Shown here: piece by piece, positions 1 to 11,909 of the stretch
How positions within the stretch are numbered: the first letter of the stretch is position 1
Layout of the letters: each line of letters opens with the position of its first letter
DNA from: Aliivibrio sp.
Lineage (GTDB): Bacteria > Pseudomonadota > Gammaproteobacteria > Enterobacterales > Vibrionaceae
Assembly (NCBI GenBank): GCA_016764915.1
Contig: JAESQY010000034.1
Span: 1-37,804 of the forward strand
Direction: 5' to 3'
Length of the DNA stretch: 37,804 bases
The notes under the pieces: generated by a model
Seen by the model: the letters and a program-made list of their open reading frames with translations, nothing else
What the model was told of the DNA's origin: nothing
Database searches by the model: none
Position numbers and translations under genes: made by a program

Positions 1-440
1 AACCAGTAACCGGTGAAATTACTTACGGTATTGAACGTCTTGCTATGTATATTCAAGAAGTTGATTCTGTTTACGATTTAGTTTGGAATAATGGCCCACA
101 AGGCGTGGTTACTTATGGCGACATCTTCCACCAAAACGAAGTAGAGCAATCGACCTATAACTTTGAACATGCTGATGTGGACTTTTTATTAGTCTTTTTC
201 GACCAGTGTGAAAAAGAGTGTAAAGAGCTGATTGAGTTAGAAAAACCTCTGCCTTTACCAGCCTACGAACGAATTTTAAAAGCGAGTCACGCTTTTAACC
301 TTCTTGATGCACGTAAAGCGATTTCAGTTACCGAACGTCAGCGTTACATCCTAAGAATTCGTAACTTGACTAAAGCCGTTGCTAAAGCTTATTACGCCTC
401 ACGTGAAGCACTGGGTTTCCCTATGTGCAACAACAAATAA
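1..440 (+). CDS. glyQ: Glycine--tRNA ligase alpha subunit (3' part; 5' end outside window)
   Basis: This is the C-terminal part of the alpha chain of the bacterial alpha2-beta2 glycyl-tRNA synthetase, which charges tRNA-Gly in the cytoplasm. The reading frame is open from the first bases (frame starting at base 3), so the gene is cut by the window edge. An internal ATG at 45 is not the real start. The visible segment carries the family-typical stretches [16 protein letters not shown]-like [37 protein letters not shown] and the C-terminal [10 protein letters not shown]. These closely match the E. coli protein as I remember it. glyS follows after 15 bases, so the two subunits are co-transcribed. 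Nothing looks damaged; only the N-terminal half is missing because of the window boundary. Confidence 0.97.
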   Translation, partial: PVTGEITYGIERLAMYIQEVDSVYDLVWNNGPQGVVTYGDIFHQNEVEQSTYNFEHADVDFLLVFFDQCEKECKELIELEKPLPLPAYERILKASHAFNLLDARKAISVTERQRYILRIRNLTKAVAKAYYASREALGFPMCNNK

Positions 441-455
441 GAGAAGGAAAAGATA

Positions 456-2525
456 ATGACTGAACAGAATTTTCTTATTGAGCTTGGTACAGAAGAACTT
501 CCTCCAAAATCACTGCGCACACTAGCAGAAGCTTTTGCTAACAATTTTGAAGCTGAATTAAAAGCGGCAAGCTTAGATCATCAAGGTATTAAGTGGTTTG
601 CTTCACCTCGTCGTCTTGCTCTTAAAGTCACGGCTTTGGCCCCTGGACAACAAGATAAGATCGTTGAAAAGCGTGGACCTGCAATCAGTGCTGCATTTGA
701 TGCAGACGGTAATCCAACCAAAGCAGCTCAAGGCTGGGCGCGCGGAAATGGCATTACGGTAGAACAAGCAGATCGCATGAAGACCGACAAAGGCGAATGG
801 CTGTTATACCAACAAGAAGTGAAAGGCAAATCTTCAAAAGCGTTAGTCATCGATCTTGCTGCTAATGCTCTGGCTAAGTTGCCAATCGCCAAGCCAATGC
901 GCTGGGGAGACAAAACCACACAGTTTATTCGTCCAGTAAAAACACTGACAGTACTGCTTGGTGATGAACTGATTGAAGGTTCAATCCTAGGTGTCAGTTC
1001 TGCACGTACTATTCGTGGACACCGCTTTATGGGTGAAGCTGAATTTACAATTGAACACGCTGATCAATACCCAACTCTGCTAGAAGAGCGTGGCAAAGTG
1101 TTGGCCGATTACGAAACCCGTAAGGCGATTATCCTTAAAGGTGCTAAAGCTGCAGCAGACGCTGTTGGCGGTATTGCCGATCTTGATGAAGAACTCGTTG
1201 AAGAGGTAACATCTCTGGTTGAGTGGCCTGTGGTATTAACCGCCTCTTTTGAGAACGATTTTCTTAACGTACCGTCTGAAGCACTGGTTTACACCATGAA
1301 GGGCGATCAGAAGTATTTCCCAGTTTATGATGCTGATGGCAACCTACTGCCTAAGTTTATCTTTGTTTCAAATATTGAATCTAAAGACCCTCGTCAGGTC
1401 ATCGAAGGTAACGAAAAAGTGGTTCGCCCTCGCCTTGCTGATGCTGAGTTTTTCTTTAAAACCGACCGTAAGCGCCCATTGATTGATCGTCTTTCTGAGC
1501 TTGAAAATACGATTTTCCAAAAACAGCTTGGTACGATTAAAGACAAAGTGGACCGCATTGGTGCGATGGCCTCTTTCATTGCCCCTAGCGTCAACGCTAA
1601 CCTTGAGCATGCCGAACGTGCAGCACTGCTGTGTAAGTGCGACTTAATGACCTCAATGGTTTTTGAGTTTACCGATACCCAAGGTGTGATGGGCATGCAC
1701 TACGCTCGTCATGATGGTGAGCACGAGGATGTGGCCGTTGCACTGAACGAACAATACATGCCTCGTTTTTCTGGCGATGAGCTACCAAGCTCTGATGTAG
1801 CAGCAACCGTTGCTATTGCAGATAAAATGGATACTTTAGTTGGTATCTTTGGTATTGGCCAAGCACCTAAGGGCAGTGACCCATTTGCGCTTCGTCGTGC
1901 AGCACTTGGTGTACTTCGAATCATAGTAGAGAAGAACTACAACCTAGATTTAGTCGATCTGATCGCTCATGCCAAACTGCAGTTTGCTGATAAACTTACC
2001 AACGCTAACGTTGAAAGTGACGTGCTTGATTTTATGCTGGGCCGTTTTCGCACTTGGTATCAAGATGAAGGACACAGTGTAGACGCAATTCAAGCGGTAT
2101 TAGCCCGTCGACCAACCAAACCCGCTGATTTTGACCAGCGAGTGAAAGCAGTAACCCACTTCCGCTCACTGGATGCGGCAGAATCATTAGCCGCAGCAAA
2201 TAAGCGAGTGGGCAATATCCTCGCTAAATTTGATGGTGAACTGGCTGCGGATATCGATTTAGCGCTATTAACTGAAGATGCAGAGAAAGCCCTAGCAGAA
2301 AATGTTGAAGTGATGAGTGAAGCGCTAGAGCCGGCCTTTGCAACCGGTAATTATCAACATGCTCTGAGCCAATTAGCGGCGCTACGCGATCCTGTTGATG
2401 CCTTCTTTGATAATGTAATGGTTATGGCTGATGATGAAAAACTGAAGCTTAACCGCTTAACGTTACTCAACAATCTGCGTAACTTATTCTTAAAAGTTGC
2501 GGATATCTCCCTACTGCAAAAATAG
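456..2525 (+). CDS. glyS: Glycine--tRNA ligase beta subunit
   Basis: The 689-residue beta chain of tetrameric glycyl-tRNA synthetase forms the active enzyme with GlyQ and contributes tRNA binding. The length matches the E. coli protein (689 aa). The N-terminus [16 protein letters not shown] and the motif SPRRLALKV near residue 50 are diagnostic of the family. The C-terminal part (about 560-600, [17 protein letters not shown]) corresponds to the DALR-like anticodon-binding region. The ATG start is preceded by a good ribosome site (aaggaa, about 8 bases upstream) in the short glyQ-glyS gap. The gene is intact and ends just before a rho-independent terminator, so glyQS forms a two-gene transcription unit. 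Confidence 0.98.
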   Translation: MTEQNFLIELGTEELPPKSLRTLAEAFANNFEAELKAASLDHQGIKWFASPRRLALKVTALAPGQQDKIVEKRGPAISAAFDADGNPTKAAQGWARGNGITVEQADRMKTDKGEWLLYQQEVKGKSSKALVIDLAANALAKLPIAKPMRWGDKTTQFIRPVKTLTVLLGDELIEGSILGVSSARTIRGHRFMGEAEFTIEHADQYPTLLEERGKVLADYETRKAIILKGAKAAADAVGGIADLDEELVEEVTSLVEWPVVLTASFENDFLNVPSEALVYTMKGDQKYFPVYDADGNLLPKFIFVSNIESKDPRQVIEGNEKVVRPRLADAEFFFKTDRKRPLIDRLSELENTIFQKQLGTIKDKVDRIGAMASFIAPSVNANLEHAERAALLCKCDLMTSMVFEFTDTQGVMGMHYARHDGEHEDVAVALNEQYMPRFSGDELPSSDVAATVAIADKMDTLVGIFGIGQAPKGSDPFALRRAALGVLRIIVEKNYNLDLVDLIAHAKLQFADKLTNANVESDVLDFMLGRFRTWYQDEGHSVDAIQAVLARRPTKPADFDQRVKAVTHFRSLDAAESLAAANKRVGNILAKFDGELAADIDLALLTEDAEKALAENVEVMSEALEPAFATGNYQHALSQLAALRDPVDAFFDNVMVMADDEKLKLNRLTLLNNLRNLFLKVADISLLQK

Positions 2526-2545
2526 AGAATTTAGTCTCTCATAAC

Positions 2546-2573
2546 AAGCCTCGCTCATTGCGGGGCTTTTTTA
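2546..2573 (+). terminator. Rho-independent terminator of glyQS
   Basis: The arms AAGCCTCGC and GCGGGGCTT pair with one G-T wobble around a short loop and are followed by six Ts, 20 bases after the glyS stop codon. Confidence 0.85.
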
Positions 2574-2675
2574 TGATGCACTTTTATTGTACACAACGCT
2601 TTAAGTCTCAAGATCATTGAGGTATGTTGCCATTATAATATATTAATAAGTTGTTAAAATGGAGCAGTGGTCGTA

Positions 2676-3926
2676 ATGACATTTTCAAAGTTTGGTGAAA
2701 AATTCAATCGATATTCTAGCATTACTCAGTTAATGGATGATCTGAATGATGGCCTAAGAACGCCAGGCATGATCATGCTTGGTGGTGGAAACCCCGCAGC
2801 AATTCCCGCCATGAATGATTACTTTACAGCCACCAGCCAAACACTGCTCGACTCTGGAGAGCTCGTTGCGTCAATGACCAATTACGATGGACCTCAAGGA
2901 AAGGATCTGTTTATTAAATCATTAGCAAAACTGCTTAATGATACCTATGGTTGGCCAATTACAGAGAAAAACATCACGCTCACCAACGGCAGCCAAAGTG
3001 CCTTTTTCTATCTGTTCAATCTTCTGGCTGGCACCTACCCTGATGGCAGTAAAAAGAAAATTCTTCTGCCACTCGCCCCTGAATACATAGGTTACGCCGA
3101 CTCGGAGTTAGAGTATGACTCATTCATCTCTTATCGCCCGGATATTGAGTTGCTAGACAACGGTCTATTTAAGTATCATGTCGACTTTAATAAGTTAAAA
3201 GTCGACAGCTCTATCGGGGCTATCTGCGCATCGCGGCCAACTAACCCAACGGGCAACGTACTGACGGATGATGAGATCATTAAATTAGATAAATTGGCCC
3301 GTGATAACAACATCCCCCTTATTATTGATAACGCCTATGGCCTCCCTTTTCCAAACATTATTTTTGAGCCTGTCACCCCCTTTTGGAATGACAATACAGT
3401 TCTCTGCATGAGTCTCTCTAAGCTTGGTTTGCCAGGCATTCGCTGCGGTATCGTGATTGCTAACCAAGAGATATCTCAAGCGTTGACCAATATGAATGGC
3501 ATCATCAGTTTAGCACCGGGTAGTCTAGGGCCAACCTATGCCCACCATATGATTGAGTCTGGCGATCTACTGCGTGTAAGTGAAGATATTATTCAGCCCT
3601 ATTATAGACAAAAGTCCACCAGCGCCGTGAATATGCTGCAACAAGCGATAACCGACCCTAGGTTTAAAATTCACAAACCAGAAGGCGCTATCTTTTTATG
3701 GTTATGGTTTGATGAGCTGCCAATTACCACCATGGAGCTTTATGCACGTCTAAAAAATAGAGGGGTATTAATTGTTCCTGGTGAGTACTTCTTTATTGGG
3801 CAACAAGAGGATTGGCCACATGCACATCAATGTTTGCGAATGAACTACGTGCAGAGTGATGAAAAGATGTTAGCCGGCATTACTATTATTGCTGACGAAG
3901 TGAAGAAGGCTTATTTAGAAGGGTAA
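2676..3926 (+). CDS. avtA: Valine--pyruvate aminotransferase
   Basis: PLP-dependent class I/II aminotransferase of 416 aa. In E. coli AvtA moves the amino group between valine and pyruvate (alanine synthesis, valine turnover) in the cytoplasm. Fold-type I landmarks are visible: TNGSQSAFFY (103-112), SRPTNPTGN (186-194), DNAYG (218-222) and the PLP lysine K249 in SLSKLGLPG. The N-terminus MTFSKFGEKFNR aligns with the E. coli start, so I chose the ATG at 2676 over a GTG at 2667. The GTG lies only 2 bases from the ggag ribosome site (2661-2664), which suits the ATG better. The gene is monocistronic, with a terminator on each side. The valine link fits thematically with the ilv operon at the far end of the window. 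Confidence 0.94.
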   Translation: MTFSKFGEKFNRYSSITQLMDDLNDGLRTPGMIMLGGGNPAAIPAMNDYFTATSQTLLDSGELVASMTNYDGPQGKDLFIKSLAKLLNDTYGWPITEKNITLTNGSQSAFFYLFNLLAGTYPDGSKKKILLPLAPEYIGYADSELEYDSFISYRPDIELLDNGLFKYHVDFNKLKVDSSIGAICASRPTNPTGNVLTDDEIIKLDKLARDNNIPLIIDNAYGLPFPNIIFEPVTPFWNDNTVLCMSLSKLGLPGIRCGIVIANQEISQALTNMNGIISLAPGSLGPTYAHHMIESGDLLRVSEDIIQPYYRQKSTSAVNMLQQAITDPRFKIHKPEGAIFLWLWFDELPITTMELYARLKNRGVLIVPGEYFFIGQQEDWPHAHQCLRMNYVQSDEKMLAGITIIADEVKKAYLEG

Positions 3927-3935
3927 AGTAGGACT

Positions 3936-3962
3936 AAAAAGAGCGCTAACCGCGCTCTTTTA
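3936..3962. terminator. Terminator after avtA, possibly bidirectional
   Basis: GAGCGC and GCGCTC form a hairpin flanked by an A-run upstream and TTTTA downstream, 10 bases after avtA and 22 bases before the convergent ibpA stop. The A/T flanks would allow termination in both directions. Confidence 0.8.
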
Positions 3963-3983
3963 TCTCAAATATTGCTCATAACG

Positions 3984-4427
3984 TTATTGATCGCTATTGA
4001 TAATATTTTTACCATTAATCTCAATTTTTCGAGGTTTCATCGCTTCTGGTACTTCACGCTCTAATTCAACGTGCAACAGACCATTTTCCATATCAGCACC
4101 AATCACTTTGACATAATCCGCTAATTGAAACTTTCTTTCGAAGCCACGCTCAGCAATACCCTGATATAAATACGTTTTACTCTCGTCGGCTTTGGGACTA
4201 TTGCCACGAACCATCAGCATATTTTCATGTTGAGTCAATTCAATCTGCTCATCAGAAAAACCTGCCACCGCCATGGTGATACGGTAGTGATGTTCGTCTT
4301 TTTGTTCAATGTTATAAGGTGGGTAACCACCATTACAGTTTTTACTTGGGGTGGTCTCCATCATATTTAATAGACGATCAAAACCAATAGCAGAACGATA
4401 TAGGGGGGTGAAATCTACATTACGCAT
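3984..4427 (-). CDS. ibpA: Small heat-shock protein (IbpA family)
   Basis: A 147-residue alpha-crystallin/Hsp20 chaperone. Such proteins coat aggregating proteins in stressed cytoplasm and hand them to DnaK/ClpB. The N-terminus [20 protein letters not shown] is IbpA-like (E. coli [20 protein letters not shown]). The alpha-crystallin domain spans about residues 35-130, with the [13 protein letters not shown] motif (GxLxVxL) near 112 and the C-terminal KIEIN as an IxI-type anchor. Vibrios usually carry one such gene rather than the ibpAB pair, and there is no second copy here. The ribosome site aaggat lies about 8 bases upstream of the ATG. A sigma-32 promoter and a probable RNA thermometer lie upstream. 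Confidence 0.95.
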   Translation of the reverse strand: MRNVDFTPLYRSAIGFDRLLNMMETTPSKNCNGGYPPYNIEQKDEHHYRITMAVAGFSDEQIELTQHENMLMVRGNSPKADESKTYLYQGIAERGFERKFQLADYVKVIGADMENGLLHVELEREVPEAMKPRKIEINGKNIINSDQ

Positions 4428-4429
4428 AA

Positions 4430-4510
4430 TAACTATCCTTACATTTAAGCAATAGCGAGTACAACCGGCTCATAGAGCGCTAGTGGTTGTCTCAATCTGA
4501 TTGTATGACT
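4430..4510 (-). promoter_or_regulatory. ROSE-like RNA thermometer in the ibpA 5' leader
   Basis: Read on the minus strand, the leader next to the ibpA start contains TTGCT (within attgcttaaatg) placed to pair with the Shine-Dalgarno aaggat. This is the hallmark of the terminal hairpin of ROSE elements. A second hairpin upstream uses CAACC and GGTTG as outer arms (4465-4490 region). ROSE thermometers are known in ibpA leaders of enterobacteria. The call rests on this pattern and the gene identity, not on a folding calculation. Confidence 0.55.
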
Positions 4511-4570
4511 CTCCAAAATGGACAAGTCGTTTTATCAAAAGACCCTTATTAGGCGTCTCTCTTACAATAG

Positions 4571-4599
4571 ATATCGGGGTTAATAATTTCATTTTCAAC
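4571..4599 (-). promoter_or_regulatory. Sigma-32 (RpoH) heat-shock promoter of ibpA
   Basis: On the minus strand GTTGAAA (-35, plus coordinates 4593-4599) is separated by 13 bases from CCCCGATAT (-10, 4571-4579). This closely fits the RpoH consensus CTTGAAA / CCCCATnT. The predicted transcript would have a leader of about 135 nt, long enough for the thermometer structure. Confidence 0.75.
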
Positions 4600-4635
4600 A
4601 CTCATTGTGAAATAAATTATTTGTAGAGTCATAAA

Positions 4636-4670
4636 TATAAAATAAACGCCGCTGAATCAGCGGCGTTTAT
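4636..4670 (-). terminator. Terminator downstream of gyrB
   Basis: A near-perfect palindrome, ATAAACGCCGCTG / CAGCGGCGTTTAT, occupies 4642-4670, starting 27 bases past the gyrB stop. On the minus strand it is followed by a T-rich stretch, fitting the end of the dnaA-dnaN-recF-gyrB transcript. Confidence 0.75.
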
Positions 4671-4696
4671 ATTGAATATATGTAACATATCAGCAA

Positions 4697-7117
<2,421 letters not shown>

Positions 7118-8212
7118 TTACTCTCGCGTTGATATTTCTTGGTCTATTTTGCCATGTTCCACAAAGAACATCTTGCCTTTTTCATCATGCATATCAGCAA
7201 TCTGATCTTCGGTAATTGAACTAACAAAAACCTGGGCGCCAGTCAGCTGCAAATAGCGTGCAAGTAGCTGGCGACGTTGGCTATCCAGTTCGGATGCAAA
7301 ATCATCGATTAGGTAGATACACTGTTTACCCGTTACTTCTGTTAAATGTTGTCCTTGGGCCAATCTTAAAGCACAAACAATCAACTTTAATTGACCTCTA
7401 GATAACACATCTTCAACAGGCGTTCCGGCTACCTTTATTTTTAAATCGGCTTTATTGGGTCCACCGACGGTATAACCTAACTGCTTATCTCGCTCAAAGT
7501 TTCTCTTAAGCAAGTCGGCATAGGGAGTCTCTTTCTCCCACCCTCTGTAATAAGAGAGCTTAAATTCAAACTCAGGCAAAAACTCCTGACAAATATTCTG
7601 GGTCGCTGTCGCTATTTGTTCAACATAGACACGGCGCCAATCATCAATTTTTTCCGATAAATGAGATAACTCTTGATCCCAATAACTTAATTCTCGATAG
7701 TTCGTCGCTGTTTTTAATAATGCATTTCGTTGTTTAGTTAGACGTTTAACTCGGCTCCAAGCACTATAAAAGCCTGGTTCTACGTGAAAAACCCCCCAAT
7801 CGATAAAAGAGCGACGGAATTTAGGGCCATCAGTAACCAACTCAAACCCTTCTGGATGAATCAGTTGCAGCGGTAATACTTGCGCAAGTTGAGCCAGTTT
7901 TTGTCCGGTCTCGCCGCCTATTTTAACCTCAGTTGTACCATCTCTCTGTTTATTTATACCAATAGGTAACTCAAATTGATCCGCGGTTTTAAATCGACCA
8001 TGTACAAAAAGCTCATTGCAGTCATGACGAATCACTCGACTAGTTAATGCGCTTTTAAATGAGCGTCCATGACCCAGTAAATAAAGTGCTTCAAGTACAC
8101 TTGTTTTACCACTTCCATTCGGTCCTATTAGAAAATTAAAACCAGAAGATAATGTCAAATCACACTCTTTTATGTTTCTAAAGTCTTTAACGATCAGTCT
8201 GGTTAATGGCAT
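7118..8212 (-). CDS. recF: DNA replication and repair protein RecF
   Basis: A 364-aa SMC/ABC-like ATPase that, with RecO and RecR, loads RecA at gaps after replication stalls. Walker A GPNGSGKT lies at residues 30-37. The signature [13 protein letters not shown] and the Walker B/D-loop [12 protein letters not shown] lie in the C-terminal third, and the N-terminus [15 protein letters not shown] is typical. It lies between dnaN (18 bases) and gyrB (3 bases), so it is probably translationally coupled. It is slightly longer than the E. coli protein (357 aa) because of the C-terminal tail. No defects are seen. Confidence 0.98.
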   Translation of the reverse strand: MPLTRLIVKDFRNIKECDLTLSSGFNFLIGPNGSGKTSVLEALYLLGHGRSFKSALTSRVIRHDCNELFVHGRFKTADQFELPIGINKQRDGTTEVKIGGETGQKLAQLAQVLPLQLIHPEGFELVTDGPKFRRSFIDWGVFHVEPGFYSAWSRVKRLTKQRNALLKTATNYRELSYWDQELSHLSEKIDDWRRVYVEQIATATQNICQEFLPEFEFKLSYYRGWEKETPYADLLKRNFERDKQLGYTVGGPNKADLKIKVAGTPVEDVLSRGQLKLIVCALRLAQGQHLTEVTGKQCIYLIDDFASELDSQRRQLLARYLQLTGAQVFVSSITEDQIADMHDEKGKMFFVEHGKIDQEISTRE

Positions 8213-8230
8213 TTATATCTCTAATTATTA

Positions 8231-9331
8231 TTAAAGACGAATTGGCATAACAACATACATAGCTTCGTCGTTATCACAATCTTCGACTAGTGCACTCGCA
8301 TTAGCATCAGACATCGATATTCTGACTTGGTTACACTTTAAAGTATTCAATACATCAAGAACATAACTGACATTAAAGCCAATTTCTAAATCATCTCCTT
8401 GATAACTTACATCTAAGAACTCTTCGGCTTCTTCTTGTTCTGGGTTATTAGCGGTAATGCACATTTGATTGCCACCAACATTGACTCTGACACCACGAAA
8501 CTTCTCATTAGAGAGAATTGCCGCTCTAGAGAAGGCTTGACGTAGCTCATCGCAACCCGCTTCTAACGTTTTATTAGTACTTTGTGGCATCACTCGGCGG
8601 TAGTCCGGGAAACGTCCATCAACAAGCTTTGAGGTAAATACAAAGTTATTCACCGATGCACGAAGATTTGAGTTGCCAATTTGCAACGTTACATGTTGCT
8701 CAGGATTATCCAATAAACGAACCAGTTCCAACACACCCTTTCTTGGCATTATTACTTGTTTACTTGGTGATTCACTCTCTAAAGTAACATTACATACCGC
8801 CATTCTGTGTCCATCCGTGGCCACAGAGCGCAATGTATTGCCATCAGTCTCAAACATCATACCATTTAAATAGTAACGCACATCTTGATTGGCCATTGAA
8901 AACTGGGTGCTCTCAATTAACTTACGCAAATTAGACTGCAGTAACGTGATCTCTACTTCACTTTGCCAATCTTCAATGTTTGGAAAATCAACCGCTGGCA
9001 ATGTCGCCAGTGAAAACTTACTGCGGCCTGAACGAATAATGATACGTTCGCCTTCCAATATTACCGTAATATTCGCAGCATCAGGCAGACCACGACAAAT
9101 ATCGAGAAACTTACGAGAAGGAACAGTCACTCTGCCCGCTTCAAATTCACCTTCAAGCATCGTCTTGCTGACAAGCTCTACTTCTAAGTCTGTACCCGTC
9201 ATTGAAAGGTAACCATTCTCTACCTGCAACAATATGTTACCCAAAATAGGTAATGCGGGTCTGCCGCCTAGCGCTCCAGAGACTTGCTGGAGAGGTTTTA
9301 ATAACGTATTACGTTCTATTGTAAATTTCAT
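8231..9331 (-). CDS. dnaN: DNA polymerase III beta subunit (sliding clamp)
   Basis: A 366-aa processivity clamp that dimerises around DNA and tethers Pol III and many partner proteins. The length is the same as in E. coli. Recognisable stretches are MKFTIERNTLLKPLQQVSGAL at the start, GRPALPILGNILLQ, ATDGHRMAVC in the middle domain and the C-terminal EAMYVVMPIRL, whose last residues line the clamp's partner-binding pocket. It starts 26 bases after dnaA and is probably co-transcribed from dnaA. Promoters inside dnaA are known in E. coli but I did not identify them here. Confidence 0.99.
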   Translation of the reverse strand: MKFTIERNTLLKPLQQVSGALGGRPALPILGNILLQVENGYLSMTGTDLEVELVSKTMLEGEFEAGRVTVPSRKFLDICRGLPDAANITVILEGERIIIRSGRSKFSLATLPAVDFPNIEDWQSEVEITLLQSNLRKLIESTQFSMANQDVRYYLNGMMFETDGNTLRSVATDGHRMAVCNVTLESESPSKQVIMPRKGVLELVRLLDNPEQHVTLQIGNSNLRASVNNFVFTSKLVDGRFPDYRRVMPQSTNKTLEAGCDELRQAFSRAAILSNEKFRGVRVNVGGNQMCITANNPEQEEAEEFLDVSYQGDDLEIGFNVSYVLDVLNTLKCNQVRISMSDANASALVEDCDNDEAMYVVMPIRL

Positions 9332-9357
9332 ATCAGCGATTTTTACTTATCTATAGT

Positions 9358-10770
9358 TTATGAAGAAAGAGTACGAATTAAATTGGAAAAATCTTCTTTT
9401 ATATCATGGCTCTCTTCACGAAGTTGAGCTATTTTACGGCAAGCATGCAACACAGTAGTATGATCACGACCACCAAAAGCATCGCCTATTTCTGGCAAGC
9501 TGTGATTAGTCAGTTCTTTGGCTAATGCCATCGCTAACTGACGTGGCCTTGCTACAGAGCGAGAACGACGTTTTGATAATAGATCGGACATCTTTATTTT
9601 ATAATATTCAGCCACTGTTTTCTGTATATTATCTATCGTTACTAACTTCTCTTGCAGAGCCAATAGATCTCGCAACGCTTCTCGAACAAAGTCGATAGTA
9701 ATGGCACGACCAGTAAAGTTCGCATTCGCAACAACACGATTTAACGCCCCTTCTAACTCTCGAACATTAGAGCGCAGTCGTTTAGCAATGAAAAAAGCAA
9801 CTTCATCAGCAAGGTGAACCTGATGGTCTTCCGCTTTTTTCATTAAAATAGCCACACGAGTCTCAAGCTCAGGTGGTTCAATTGCAACGGTTAAACCCCA
9901 ACCAAATCGGGATTTAAGTCGGTCCTCTAAACCATTCATCTCTTTAGGATAACGGTCTGAAGTCAGTATAATTTGTTGGTTACCTTCAAGAAGGGCATTG
10001 AAAGTATGGAAAAATTCTTCTTGAGAGCGCTCTTTGTTAGCGAAAAATTGAATGTCATCAATAAGTAAAGCATCAACACTGCGGTAGTAACGCTTAAATT
10101 CTTCAATGGCATTATTTTGCAGGGCTTTCACCATATCTTGAACAAAACGCTCTGAGTGCATATACACAACACGAGCATTGGGTTTGCTCTCTACAATAGC
10201 ATTACCAACCGCGTGCAAAAGGTGTGTTTTACCTAACCCGGTTCCACCATAAAGGAATAGGGGGTTATAAGCTGCGCCCGGATTATCTGCAACCTGCCTA
10301 GCTGCAGCTAATCCTAGTTGATTCGATTTACCTTCAACAAAGTTATCAAACTTATGCTTTGGATTCACATTAGAGCGGTGATTAATATTTGCCGTTTCAT
10401 TAACACTGGATTCCCATGGTTTATGAATTGACTGTCTCGCTTCTAACCTTGCAGGCGCTGAAGAGGCAGCGGCAACATCCGCAGGGGTTTGTATTGGCTT
10501 TACTTTAACAACAGGCTGAACCACTGAGCGGCTACCCACCTCAAAACGTAAAATTGGCGCATCACCGCTACACAACTCATTGAGAATTTTGTTAATACTA
10601 TTTAGATACTTATCTCGAACCCAATCCAGAACAAATCGATTAGGTGCAAACAACGTGAGAGTGTTGTCATTTAGCTCCACCTGAAGCGGTCGAATCCACA
10701 TACTAAATTCAGTTGCAGGAAGCTCTTCTTGTAAACGCTGCAAACATTGCAACCAAAGCGAAGACGACAC
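9358..10770 (-). CDS. dnaA: Chromosomal replication initiator protein DnaA
   Basis: A 470-aa initiator that binds DnaA boxes at oriC, melts the AT-rich unwinding region and recruits the DnaB helicase. Domain I (1-80) begins [28 protein letters not shown]. The variable domain II spans about 85-135. The AAA+ domain has Walker A GGTGLGKT (175-182) and Walker B LLIDDIQ (235-241). Domain IV has the DnaA signature [14 protein letters not shown] near the C-terminus. The start is GTG, as in E. coli, with gagg 7 bases upstream. It heads the dnaA-dnaN-recF-gyrB operon, transcribed away from oriC and so co-directional with the leftward fork. The upstream region has DnaA boxes, suggesting autoregulation. 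Confidence 0.99.
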   Translation of the reverse strand: MSSSLWLQCLQRLQEELPATEFSMWIRPLQVELNDNTLTLFAPNRFVLDWVRDKYLNSINKILNELCSGDAPILRFEVGSRSVVQPVVKVKPIQTPADVAAASSAPARLEARQSIHKPWESSVNETANINHRSNVNPKHKFDNFVEGKSNQLGLAAARQVADNPGAAYNPLFLYGGTGLGKTHLLHAVGNAIVESKPNARVVYMHSERFVQDMVKALQNNAIEEFKRYYRSVDALLIDDIQFFANKERSQEEFFHTFNALLEGNQQIILTSDRYPKEMNGLEDRLKSRFGWGLTVAIEPPELETRVAILMKKAEDHQVHLADEVAFFIAKRLRSNVRELEGALNRVVANANFTGRAITIDFVREALRDLLALQEKLVTIDNIQKTVAEYYKIKMSDLLSKRRSRSVARPRQLAMALAKELTNHSLPEIGDAFGGRDHTTVLHACRKIAQLREESHDIKEDFSNLIRTLSS

Positions 10771-10832
10771 GAATAAACCTCACCATAAGTTTATAAAAAA
10801 AAAGGTCCACAATTTTAACCTTACCTGACCAA

Positions 10833-10909
10833 GATCGCTAGCACTTGATCGTTGATCCGGTGAATAAGATCAAAGTTATTCACATAGATCGACCTATTTA
10901 TTAGAGATC
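10833..10909. promoter_or_regulatory. dnaA control region: DnaA boxes and GATC cluster
   Basis: A consensus DnaA box TTATTCACA lies at 10876-10884 on the plus strand. A one-mismatch box (TTATTCACC, minus strand) lies at 10859-10867. Six GATC sites start at 10833, 10847, 10853, 10868, 10887 and 10906. This suits DnaA autorepression and Dam/SeqA control of dnaA transcription, as known in E. coli. I could not assign a convincing -35/-10 pair for dnaA. Confidence 0.7.
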
Positions 10910-10977
10910 GCCACAAGTTTCCCACAAAAATATCAACAACTGTTCAAAAAACAGCCTTAATATGAAAATGGTTATTT

Positions 10978-11006
10978 AACATAACAATTAGTTATTTCGT
11001 TATGTT
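10978..11006. promoter_or_regulatory. Operator-like inverted repeat upstream of the ABC transporter
   Basis: AACATAAC (10978-10985) and GTTATGTT (10999-11006) form a perfect 8-bp inverted repeat with a 13-base spacer. A possible -10 TAGAAT lies at 11020-11025, and the repeat would overlap its -35 region. This suggests a repressor or activator site for the transporter. The regulator is unknown. Confidence 0.4.
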
Positions 11007-11054
11007 CTTTAGTAACAAGTAGAATTAGGTTCTGTTCTTAGAGGAGTATAAGAA

Positions 11055-11813
11055 ATGAACAACTGGATTAAAGGCGCATTTGCTGCTATTGCATTAACAT
11101 TATCAGTAAGCCAAGTCGCTTATGCAACAACAGATGTAAAAGTAGGGATGTCAGGTAAGTACTTTCCTTTCACGTTTGTAAAAATGGACAAACTTCAAGG
11201 CTTTGAAGTTGATCTTTGGGATGAAATTGGTCGACGTAATGACTACAACGTTGAATATGTTACCGCCAGTTTTTCAGGTCTGTTTGGTCTACTGCAAAAT
11301 AAGCACATTAATACCATCTCAAATCAAATTACGGTAACGGCAGAGCGCCAAGCAAAATTCCTTTTTTCAGACCCATATGTTATTGATGGTGCTCAAATTA
11401 CCGTTCGTAAAGGTAATAATTCAATTCAAGGCTTGGCAGATTTAGCAGGCAAACGAGTGGCCGTTAATTTAGGTTCTAACTTTGAGCAATTGCTTCGAAA
11501 TTACGATACGGATAACAAGATCAATATCGCCACTTACGAAACAGCACTAGAACATGATGTCGCATTAGGAAGAGCTGATGCTTTTATTATGGACCGTCTA
11601 TCGGCGATTGAGTTAATCAAAAAATCAAATTTACCACTGCAACTTGCTGGTACGCCTTTCGAAACAATTGAAAACGCATGGCCATTTTTAAACAACGCTG
11701 AAGGTAAAAAACTGCAGCAACAAGTTAATAAAGCACTACTTGATATGCGTAATGACGGAACATTAGCTACAATTTCTCAGAAGTGGTTTGATACTGATAT
11801 CACCAAGAAATAA
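11055..11813 (+). CDS. Amino-acid ABC transporter, periplasmic binding protein
   Basis: A 252-aa solute-binding protein of the polar amino-acid (SBP family 3) type. A classical signal peptide is visible: NNWIK, hydrophobic AFAAIALTLSV, cleavage after AYA at residue 24. The mature part begins TTDVKVGMSGKYFPFTF and contains the family pattern GFEVDLWDEIGRR, followed by QITVTAERQAKFLFSDPYV. Ribosome site gagg is 10 bases upstream. It is the first gene of a three-gene importer that sits between dnaA and rpmH, the vibrio arrangement. The overall pattern resembles cystine-type binders (FliY/TcyJ), but the ligand cannot be fixed from sequence alone, so no symbol is given. Confidence 0.93.
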   Translation: MNNWIKGAFAAIALTLSVSQVAYATTDVKVGMSGKYFPFTFVKMDKLQGFEVDLWDEIGRRNDYNVEYVTASFSGLFGLLQNKHINTISNQITVTAERQAKFLFSDPYVIDGAQITVRKGNNSIQGLADLAGKRVAVNLGSNFEQLLRNYDTDNKINIATYETALEHDVALGRADAFIMDRLSAIELIKKSNLPLQLAGTPFETIENAWPFLNNAEGKKLQQQVNKALLDMRNDGTLATISQKWFDTDITKK

Positions 11814-11840
11814 GACATTATAAATAGAGATAACATCAAC

Positions 11841-11878
11841 AACCCTGCTCTTTTTTATTAAGAGTGGGGTTTTCTCTT
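11841..11878 (+). terminator. Intercistronic hairpin / partial terminator within the ABC operon
   Basis: The arms AACCCTGCTCTT (11841-11852) and AAGAGTGGGGTT (11860-11871) pair with two imperfect positions and are followed by a T-rich tail. It lies between the binding-protein gene and the permease. Such elements commonly keep binding protein in excess over the membrane components, by attenuation or by protecting the upstream mRNA. Confidence 0.6.
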
Positions 11879-11909
11879 TAAATACAAACACAAATATAAG
11901 TGAATATTC

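Noticed and set aside
398..413. parS-like CACGTGAAGCA in glyQ, and a similar CACGTGAAA at 21083 in parA
   Set aside because: About 12 of 16 positions match TGTTTCACGTGAAACA. The matches are mostly the central CACGTG, which occurs by chance in coding DNA, so neither is convincing as a ParB site.
2612..2639. Possible avtA promoter with -10 TATAAT at 2634-2639
   Set aside because: The -10 is perfect, but no acceptable -35 lies at 16-18 bases, and TTGAGG is only 11 bases away, so I did not list it as a feature.
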